Part shown: positions 1 to 4,261 of the stretch, piece after piece | Layout of the letters: the number at the start of each line of letters is the position of its first letter | How positions within the stretch are numbered: the stretch's first letter is position 1 | DNA from: Candidatus Zixiibacteriota bacterium | GTDB taxonomy: Bacteria > Zixibacteria > MSB-5A5 > SM1-73 | Length of the DNA stretch: 12,699 bases | Direction of reading: 5' to 3' | NCBI GenBank assembly: GCA_029933635.1 | Contig: JAOZNS010000057.1 | Span: 1 to 12,699 of the forward strand | Program-made: the position numbers and the translations under genes | The notes under the pieces: generated by a model | What the model was told of the DNA's origin: nothing | Databases searched by the model: none | What the model saw: the letters and a program-made list of their open reading frames with translations, nothing else

Positions 1-52
1 GAGCGCCGGTCTCCAAAACCGGATGTTGGGGGTTCGAGTCCCTCCAGACCTG
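1..52 (+). tRNA. trnW: tRNA-Trp (CCA anticodon), 3' part; 5' end outside window
   Basis: The window opens inside this tRNA, at the 3' strand of the D stem. The anticodon stem pairs 6-10 (CCGGT) with 18-22 (ACCGG) and closes a 7-nt loop, CTCCAAA, with anticodon CCA at 13-15, which reads UGG (Trp). A 5-nt variable loop follows (23-27). The T arm is 28-44 with loop TTCGAGT, its stem containing one G·U pair. The 3' acceptor strand is 45-51 (CAGACCT), with discriminator G at 52, as usual for bacterial tRNA-Trp. The next bases are CTT, so the CCA tail is not encoded and would be added by nucleotidyltransferase. A tRNA-Trp just before secE is a common bacterial arrangement. The gene should begin about 20-25 nt to the left of the window. 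Confidence 0.95.
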
Positions 53-74
53 CTTTTAAAGGATATTTTTTACC

Positions 75-260
75 ATGTTTGAAAAGATAAAGCAATTCTT
101 AAAAGAGGTGAGATTTGAACTTACCAAAGTTACTTGGACCACCAGGGAGGAACTGATTTATTCCACCATCATCGTGATAGTAGTCTCCTTAGTTTTAGGC
201 ATCTTCATTGGTGTGGTTGATATGATCTTTTCCAATTTGACCAGCATGCTTCTGGGGTGA
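75..260 (+). CDS. secE: Preprotein translocase subunit SecE
   Basis: SecE is the small clamp subunit of the SecYEG protein-conducting channel in the inner membrane. The 61-residue product has the short, single-span form found in most bacteria outside the enterics, whose SecE has three spans. Residues 1-27 form an amphipathic cytoplasmic helix with the family hallmark, a basic/acidic stretch running into KVTWTTREEL (residues 18-27). Residues about 28-50 are one strongly hydrophobic membrane segment (ending in IGVVDMIF), followed by a short tail. The ATG at 75 has a Shine-Dalgarno-like AAAGGA at 58-63, rather far upstream (11 nt). The gene lies 22 bp after tRNA-Trp and 50 bp before nusG, the usual neighbours, so co-transcription with both is likely. 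Identification rests on the TW motif, size, topology and position. Confidence 0.95.
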   Translation: MFEKIKQFLKEVRFELTKVTWTTREELIYSTIIVIVVSLVLGIFIGVVDMIFSNLTSMLLG

Positions 261-310
261 AGAAAAACATCAGTCATTTGCCCTTTCCGGGGGAGGTTTG
301 ATAAAGGCAG

Positions 311-841
311 ATGGAGAAAAAATGGTATGTGGCTCATACCTATTCAGGTCATGAGCAGAAGGCTAAAAGATACTTGGAGAATGCCATCATCACCCAAGGT
401 TTGGAGGAAAAGATGGGGAGGGTGGTGGTTCCAACCGAGACGGTGGTGGAGATGAAGCAGGGGAAAAGGTCCTCCACGGTTAAGAAGTTCCTTCCCAGTT
501 ACATTTTGGTGGAGATGGTTTTGACCAAGGAGACTCAGCATCTGGTGATCAGCACCCCGGGGGTTACCAGTTTCGTGGGGGCAGGAGGAAAGCCTGTAGC
601 CTTGAAACCTGACGAGGTGGAAAGAATCCTAAAGCAGATTGAGCGGGGTCGAACCAGAGATTATGAAGAGATTCCTTTCAAGGCTGGAGATCAGGTGAAG
701 GTGATCGATGGACCTTTCACCGATTTTTCCGGATTTGTCAGCGAGGTGGATCAAGAGCGAAAGAAGCTGAAGGTGATGGTGAGCATATTTGGGCGACCCA
801 CCCCGGTGGAATTGGATTTCCTTCAGGTGCAGACCATTTAG
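311..841 (+). CDS. nusG: Transcription termination/antitermination factor NusG
   Basis: NusG binds the beta' clamp helices of elongating RNA polymerase; it suppresses pausing, works with Rho, and couples transcription to the lead ribosome through S10. The product is 176 residues, the normal length. Residues 1-about 110 are the NGN domain, starting with KWYVAHTYSGHEQKAKRYLE and including the conserved FLPSYILVEM strand (60-69) and the TPGVTSFVG segment (82-90). Residues about 122-176 are the KOW/SH3-like domain (FKAGDQVKVIDGPF at 123-136, FGRPTPVEL at 160-168). There is no large domain-2 insertion. The start is ATG at 311; GGAGG (292-296) is a little distant and AAAGG (303-307) is close, so translation initiation may be moderate. 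It probably forms a transcription unit with secE. The next gene, rplK, is 249 bp away. Confidence 0.97.
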   Translation: MEKKWYVAHTYSGHEQKAKRYLENAIITQGLEEKMGRVVVPTETVVEMKQGKRSSTVKKFLPSYILVEMVLTKETQHLVISTPGVTSFVGAGGKPVALKPDEVERILKQIERGRTRDYEEIPFKAGDQVKVIDGPFTDFSGFVSEVDQERKKLKVMVSIFGRPTPVELDFLQVQTI

Positions 842-1090
842 CCTATCTTTCAACCGAGGTTTGAATTTCGAATGGTGAACAAAAAGATTTATCCTTAAAG
901 AGATTGCCATAAATGATTAAGAGGAAAGCTCAAATTGCCGGAAAGAGTAAATTTGTATGAACAGAAAATTGCCACCTAAATCTTAAAGAATAAAACCTGA
1001 AGATATTGCGACGATCTTTTTTTGAGAGCACATCATTTTTGGAATAATTGGAGGGTAGGTTAAAAAACAGAAAAAGGAGACTAAAGCAAA

Positions 1091-1516
1091 GTGGCTAAGA
1101 AGGTAATAGGTAATGTTAAGCTTCAGATTCCGGCAGGAAATGCTACCCCGGCTCCGCCGGTGGGTCCTGCTTTAGGTCAGTTTGGAATAAACATGATGGA
1201 CTTCTGCAAACAATTCAATGCCAGGACCCAGAACCAGTCCGGTCTGATCATTCCGGTGGTGATCACCATTTATGCGGACAAATCATTTTCTTTCATCACC
1301 AAAACTCCACCCGCCTCCGTTCTTCTCAAGAAGGCGGCCGGAGTGGAGAAAGGTTCCGGGGAGCCCAATCGAACCAAGGTGGGTCAGGTTACTCGGTCGC
1401 AGGTCAAAGAGATCGCCCAGATGAAGATGAAGGATTTGAACGCCTCCAGCCTAGAGTCTGCCATGAAGCTGATCGAAGGGACTGCAAGAAGCATGGGCAT
1501 CCAGGTTACGGATTGA
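1091..1516 (+). CDS. rplK: 50S ribosomal protein L11
   Basis: L11 binds the GTPase-associated region of 23S rRNA (helices 43/44) at the base of the L10-L12 stalk, takes part in factor-dependent GTP hydrolysis, and is needed for stringent-response sensing by RelA. The 141-residue product is the standard length. The N-terminal domain (about 1-70) has the proline-rich signature ATPAPPVGPALGQFGINMM (residues 18-36), the segment bound by thiostrepton. The C-terminal rRNA-binding domain (about 72-141) includes GSGEPNRTKVG and ends MGIQV. The start codon is GTG at 1091, with AGGAGA at 1075-1080 10 nt upstream; there is no better in-frame ATG. It is followed 29 bp later by rplA, as in nearly all bacteria, so the pair is almost certainly one operon. 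Confidence 0.98.
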   Translation: MAKKVIGNVKLQIPAGNATPAPPVGPALGQFGINMMDFCKQFNARTQNQSGLIIPVVITIYADKSFSFITKTPPASVLLKKAAGVEKGSGEPNRTKVGQVTRSQVKEIAQMKMKDLNASSLESAMKLIEGTARSMGIQVTD

Positions 1517-1545
1517 TACATTTAAAAAAAGCAGGAACTTGAATC

Positions 1546-2250
1546 ATGAAAAGAGGAAAAAACTATAAACAGGCCAAGGAGAAGGTGAAAGGTGGAAGGT
1601 CATACAAACTGGAGGAAGCTTTAAAGAAGCTAAAAGAGTGTGCTTACGCCAAGTTCGATGAAACGGTGGAGATGGCGGTAAGATTGGGTGTGGATCCAAA
1701 ACACGCTGATCAGGTGGTTAGGGGAACCACCCTTCTGCCTCACGGGACCGGAAAGAAGGTGAAGGTGTTGGTTCTCACTAAGGGAGAAAAGGAGAAGGAG
1801 GCTACGGAGGCAGGAGCAGATTTTGTAGGGCTGGAGGAATACATCGAGAAAATCAGCCAGGGTTGGCTGGATGTGGATGTGGTGGTGGCCACCCCAGACG
1901 TGATGGGTCAGGTGGGGAGATTGGGCAAGATATTGGGTCCAAAAAGAATGATGCCCAATCCCAAGTCTGGAACGGTGACCTTCGACGTGGCTAAGGCGGT
2001 GAAGGAGCTCAAGGCGGGCAAGATCGAATTTCGGGTGGATAAGGGAGGAAACATCGCTGTCCCCATCGGCAAGCTCTCCTTCACCGAGGAACAACTTTCC
2101 GACAACGCCAAAGCTTTTTTGGACGTGATAATTCGGGCAAAACCCGCCACCGCCAAGGGGACTTATTTAAAGGGTGCATCCATCTCCTCCACCATGGGTC
2201 CAGGAATAAAGCTGGATACCGGGTCAATTCTGTCCATGCTCAAACAATAG
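1546..2250 (+). CDS. rplA: 50S ribosomal protein L1
   Basis: L1 binds helices 76-78 of 23S rRNA, forms the mobile L1 stalk that guides deacylated tRNA out of the E site, and in many bacteria represses its own L11-L1 mRNA. The 234-residue product has the full family length. Domain I is split between N- and C-terminal parts. Visible signatures are YAKFDETVEMAVRLGVDPK (34-52), the VVRGTTLLPHGTGK segment, and the domain II core GRLGKILGPKRMMPNPKSGT (about 123-142), the family's best-known motif. The ATG at 1546 has AGGA at 1533-1536 with 9-nt spacing. I could not identify an L1-binding operator that mimics 23S rRNA in the 249-bp leader before rplK. Downstream is a 351-bp gap to rplJ containing an unusual inverted repeat. 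Confidence 0.98.
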   Translation: MKRGKNYKQAKEKVKGGRSYKLEEALKKLKECAYAKFDETVEMAVRLGVDPKHADQVVRGTTLLPHGTGKKVKVLVLTKGEKEKEATEAGADFVGLEEYIEKISQGWLDVDVVVATPDVMGQVGRLGKILGPKRMMPNPKSGTVTFDVAKAVKELKAGKIEFRVDKGGNIAVPIGKLSFTEEQLSDNAKAFLDVIIRAKPATAKGTYLKGASISSTMGPGIKLDTGSILSMLKQ

Positions 2251-2253
2251 ATC

Positions 2254-2531
2254 ATCTGTTTAAAAATTTGGTAGCGTAACGTTTTTATGTTGTTTTTTTG
2301 GAAACATTTAATCAATTCCAGTTTTTTGTAGACGTCAAAGTTCTCGAAAGACAAGGGCTGGGAATACCAGCGCTCCTTGTCAAAAGCAAATTCTTAACCT
2401 CTTTAGCTTGTGCTACAACCCAATTCTGTTCCTTATGAAGCCAAACAACTTATTAATCAATAACTTAAAGAAACCTAAAAACGAAATTAGCAACAAAATT
2501 TCGATACGCTACCAAAAATTTTAAATCTGTT
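2254..2531 (+). repeat. Long inverted repeat flanked by 7-bp direct repeats in the rplA-rplJ spacer (MITE-like or leader-RNA closing stem)
   Basis: The 351-bp gap between rplA and rplJ holds no gene that I can support. It contains a perfect 12-bp inverted repeat, TTTGGTAGCGTA at 2267-2278 and TACGCTACCAAA at 2505-2516. Both sides extend: outward TTTAAAA (2259-2265) pairs with TTTTAAA (2519-2525), and inward CG plus TGTTG (2288-2292) pair with CG and CAACA (2491-2495), giving imperfect arms of about 34 nt. The identical 7-mer ATCTGTT directly flanks or overlaps the outer ends (2254-2260 and 2525-2531). Terminal inverted repeats with a short direct duplication and no ORF are what a small non-autonomous element looks like. 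Alternatively, in RNA the arms close a multi-branch domain, as expected for an L10 autogenous leader. The sequence alone does not decide between them. Confidence 0.6.
2350..2381 (+). other. Strong bulged hairpin in the rplJ leader
   Basis: GACAAGG (2350-2356) pairs with CCTTGTC (2375-2381). Inside it, GCTGG (2357-2361) pairs with CCAGC (2367-2371) around loop GAATA, leaving a 3-nt bulge GCT (2372-2374) on the 3' side only. All 12 pairs are Watson-Crick. The hairpin sits between the arms of the larger inverted repeat, about 220 nt before rplJ. No T-tract follows, so it is not an intrinsic terminator. An asymmetric bulge between two stems is the kind of shape a K-turn or L10-binding leader could use, but I cannot match a known consensus. 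Confidence 0.5.
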
Positions 2532-2588
2532 CGCGTCGCACAAAATATAAGCTCAAGCAAGAACAAGCAGGTAAAAATAGCAGAGTTT

Positions 2589-2594
2589 AAAGGA
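2589..2594 (+). promoter_or_regulatory. Ribosome binding site of rplJ (decides the start)
   Basis: AAAGGA lies 7 nt before the ATG at 2602. An in-frame TTG at 2596 is only 1 nt from it and cannot be served by it, so the ATG is the start. Confidence 0.8.
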
Positions 2595-2601
2595 ATTGGT
2601 C

Positions 2602-3120
2602 ATGTTGAAAGCGGAAAAAGAAAAAACCGTAAATGAGCTGAGGAAGAAGTTAATCTCAGCCAAAAGCCTTTTTCTGACAGACTTCAGAGGACTGAACGTG
2701 GAGGAGATGACCAAGCTGAGAAAGGAGTTGAAAAAGGGAGGGGCAGAATATAAGGTCTCCAAAAACACTTTGATCCGCATGGCGGCTCAGCAGAGTGGAT
2801 TTGAAGGGGTCTTGGATCATCTTAGAGGTCCCACCGGTCTGGTCTTCTCCTATGACGATCCGATCAGTCCGGCAAAGATCTTGTATGAGGTTCAAAAAAG
2901 GGTTGAAAAGCCAAAGATAAAACTCATCTGGATAGAAGGAAGACTGTTGGATGAGAGTCATCTCAAGAGATTGGCTTTGCTCCCTTCCAGGCAGGTCCTC
3001 CTGGCTCAAATTATAACCGGCTTGAACTCTCCCGTGGCTAACCTTGTGGGAACGCTTCAGGCACTGCTGAGAGATTTTGTGGGGGTGATCGATGCTATAA
3101 GGGAGCAAAAGTTAAGTTAG
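2602..3120 (+). CDS. rplJ: 50S ribosomal protein L10
   Basis: L10 anchors the L7/L12 dimers to the ribosome: its N-terminal domain binds 23S rRNA next to L11, and its C-terminal helix carries the L12 dimers. With the ATG at 2602 the product is 172 residues, normal for the family. The N-terminus MLKAEKEKTVNELRKKL leads into the conserved SLFLTDFRGLNVEEMTKLRK stretch and the KVSKNTLIRMAA motif (about residues 52-63). GPTGLVFSYDDP follows in the globular domain. The C-terminal part contains LNSPVANLVGTLQALLRDFVGVIDAI, the helix that recruits L12. In many bacteria L10-L12 represses this operon by binding the rplJ leader, and the long structured spacer upstream is a candidate for that site. rplL follows after 231 bp, an unusually large gap for this tightly coupled pair. 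Confidence 0.97.
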   Translation: MLKAEKEKTVNELRKKLISAKSLFLTDFRGLNVEEMTKLRKELKKGGAEYKVSKNTLIRMAAQQSGFEGVLDHLRGPTGLVFSYDDPISPAKILYEVQKRVEKPKIKLIWIEGRLLDESHLKRLALLPSRQVLLAQIITGLNSPVANLVGTLQALLRDFVGVIDAIREQKLS

Positions 3121-3153
3121 ATGGAGATGGTGGGAAAGCCCGGGCAAAATTGT

Positions 3154-3183
3154 TTGACTTCTTAACCTGAAGGTGAAGATAAA
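3154..3183 (+). promoter_or_regulatory. Candidate internal promoter for rplL
   Basis: TTGACT (3154-3159, 5 of 6 matches to the -35 consensus) is separated by 18 nt from GATAAA (3178-3183, 4 of 6 matches to -10). It lies about 170 bp before the rplL start, in the non-coding rplJ-rplL spacer. Such a promoter could supply extra L7/L12, which is needed in several copies per ribosome. In an AT-rich spacer a match of this quality can arise by chance. Confidence 0.3.
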
Positions 3184-3251
3184 TCGAACATCCTAGTTGT
3201 TAGATAGATTGAGCAGCAAGAATCAGATCAGTTGTTTTTCACGTTTGTCCA

Positions 3252-3296
3252 TCCAGATGATGCTTCTAAACGGGCTTTGGCTTCGTTTCATCTGGA
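3252..3296 (+). other. Bulged hairpin in the rplJ-rplL spacer
   Basis: TCCAGATGA (3252-3260) is perfectly complementary to TCATCTGGA (3288-3296). Between the arms, AAACG (3268-3272) can pair with CGTTT (3284-3288), stacking on the outer stem and leaving a one-sided bulge of about 7-8 nt. No T-run follows, so it is not a terminator. It ends about 40 nt before the rplL Shine-Dalgarno site and could be an RNA processing or stability element. Structure is seen in sequence; function is inferred. Confidence 0.45.
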
Positions 3297-3351
3297 AGAT
3301 CGAAAAAGTTAAGGAAAGGTTAAATCCATAATCTATGGAGGTTGAAAAATC

Positions 3352-3819
3352 ATGACCGCAGGTTCAGAGAAATCCACCAAGAAGGCAAGTGCCAAGAAGG
3401 CGGGAAGTTCCTCCAAGGAGGAGCAGACCGCTGAATCTGTCAGCAATGTGGATCAGGTGATTGGAATGATCGAAAAGATGAGCGTCTTGGAGCTGGCAGA
3501 GCTCTCGAAGGGGCTTCAGGACAAATTTGGGGTATCCCCGGCTGTGCCGGTGGCTCAGGTGGCGGCTCCGGCGGGAGCAGGTGAAGCGGCAGCTCCAGCA
3601 GAGGAGAAGACCGAATTCTCCGTGGTACTTTCCGCCGTGGGGGATAAAAAGATTCAAGTGATCAAGGTGGTAAGAGAGCTGACTGGATTGGGTTTGAAGG
3701 AGGCAAAGGATCTGGTGGATGGAGCACCCAAGCCGGTTAAAGAAGGTGTTTCCAAAGAGGAGGCTGAGAAGATCAAGGCTAAGCTCACCGAGGTAGGTGC
3801 CACCGTGGAAATTAAGTAA
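3352..3819 (+). CDS. rplL: 50S ribosomal protein L7/L12 with N-terminal extension
   Basis: L7/L12 forms the flexible stalk dimers that recruit IF2, EF-Tu, EF-G and RF3 and stimulate their GTPase activity. The product is 155 residues, against the usual 120-130. Residues 33-64 are the dimerisation/L10-binding domain (VDQVIGMIEKMSVLELAELS, then DKFGVSPA). Residues about 65-85 are the Ala/Pro hinge (VAQVAAPAGAGEAAAPAEE). Residues about 86-155 are the canonical C-terminal factor-binding domain with KIQVIKVVRELTGLGLKEAK and the final GATVEIK. The excess is at the front: about 32 residues rich in Lys, Ser and Ala, with KK doublets at 10-11 and 15-16. The ATG at 3352 has GGAGG at 3337-3341 with 10-nt spacing, so the long form is well supported. 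A GTG at codon 33 would give the usual length but has no correctly spaced ribosome site. Confidence 0.96.
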   Translation: MTAGSEKSTKKASAKKAGSSSKEEQTAESVSNVDQVIGMIEKMSVLELAELSKGLQDKFGVSPAVPVAQVAAPAGAGEAAAPAEEKTEFSVVLSAVGDKKIQVIKVVRELTGLGLKEAKDLVDGAPKPVKEGVSKEEAEKIKAKLTEVGATVEIK

Positions 3820-4228
3820 AATACCGGAGGATCTCCCAACTGGGTCCAGCATCACATAAAAAGGATTCATATATAGATAAAATGGCTGGTCCTTTTGAAT
3901 CAGACGGGCTTAATTTAGTGAAGGTTTTCTATACCATTTATGCTCTTCTGCACGAATATGTAAATCACATCTCCGGTAAACGATTCCATCTTGGTTTAGA
4001 TTTTTAAGAATCTTATATGAGATCCGACTCCCTGATCGATTATGGATGCAGGGAAACTTGCTTTCTTAACAGCATGGCATTTGTTATCTCCTATTAAAAA
4101 AGATGGAGGAGAGTAGAGACTATCAGGGTCGGAATTTGGTGGTGCAAAAAGGATTGTTCGATGAAAAGAGTAGGTGGAAACTAATTTTTAATCCTTAACC
4201 CTCGGATTGGAAAGATCAACCTATCTGG
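3820..4228 (+). other. Non-coding leader between rplL and rpoB
   Basis: This stretch of over 400 bp holds no gene I can support. It contains mutually exclusive stems. TCCGA + CCCTGA (4023-4027, 4030-4035) can pair over about 90 nt with TCAGGG + TCGGA (4123-4128, 4129-4133). Alternatively TCCCTG (4029-4034) pairs locally with CAGGGA (4049-4054). A small hairpin, TAATCC (4189-4194) with GGATTG (4204-4209), lies directly before the terminator-like hairpin at 4211. TAAAAT at 3878-3883 resembles a -10 box but has no matching -35. A 41-codon open frame (3882-4007) lacks a properly spaced ribosome site. The region corresponds in position to the rplL-rpoB attenuator region of E. coli, but shows no sequence similarity that I can recognise. 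Confidence 0.5.
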
Positions 4229-4239
4229 TTGATCTTTTT
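4211..4239 (+). terminator. Intrinsic-terminator-like hairpin (candidate attenuator) just upstream of rpoB
   Basis: AAAGATCAACC (4211-4221) is perfectly complementary to GGTTGATCTTT (4227-4237) around loop TATCT, an 11-bp stem. The run of T reaches 4239 (5 T in total, the first three in the stem; the last two are unpaired). The hairpin ends 5 nt before the rpoB Shine-Dalgarno site. With only four G·C pairs and a short T-tract it should be a partial terminator, which suits an attenuator that lets a fraction of polymerases continue into rpoBC. A purely post-transcriptional role in rpoB translation is also possible. Confidence 0.6.
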
Positions 4240-4244
4240 AACCC

Positions 4245-4251
4245 AAAGGAG
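4245..4251 (+). promoter_or_regulatory. Ribosome binding site of rpoB (decides the start)
   Basis: AAAGGAG lies 10 nt before TTG at 4262. The in-frame TTG at 4229 lies inside the terminator-like stem with no ribosome site, and GTG at 4253 is only 1 nt from this one, so both are excluded. Confidence 0.75.
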
Positions 4252-4261
4252 CGTGGTTAAA

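Noticed and set aside
913..960. 15-codon basic mini-ORF (MIKRKAQIAGKSKFV) before rplK
   Set aside because: No good ribosome site and too short to separate from chance.
842..1090. L1-binding operator mimicking 23S rRNA before rplK
   Set aside because: I looked for the stem with asymmetric internal loop expected of L1 operators and did not find a convincing match.
1630..2094. Long minus-strand open frames over rplA and over other ribosomal and polymerase genes
   Set aside because: They are antisense shadows of conserved genes, with no recognisable product and low-complexity His/Leu/Ser-rich translations.
2357..2374. Resemblance of the GGGAATACCAG stretch to part of eukaryotic 5S rRNA
   Set aside because: Only about a dozen bases match and the rest of a 5S molecule is absent; the similarity comes from a simple hairpin.
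2546..2551. TATAAG as a -10 box of an rplJ promoter
   Set aside because: No recognisable -35 at 16-18 nt upstream.
2596..2601. rplJ start at TTG 2596
   Set aside because: It is only 1 nt after AAAGGA, whereas ATG 2602 has ideal spacing.
3882..4007. 41-codon open frame in the rplL-rpoB spacer (starts MAGPFESDGL), possible leader peptide
   Set aside because: The nearest Shine-Dalgarno-like AAGGA is about 16 nt upstream, no regulatory codon run is visible, and a frame this short is expected by chance.
4079..4085. Promoter-like TTGCTT ... TGTTAT pair upstream of rpoB (about 4059-4086)
   Set aside because: Both boxes are poor matches, so it is not above background for AT-rich DNA.
4229..4261. 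rpoB start at TTG 4229, adding 11 residues
   Set aside because: This codon lies inside the right arm of the terminator-like hairpin and has no ribosome site; AAAGGAG at 4245-4251 points to TTG 4262, and the added residues do not resemble a beta N-terminus.
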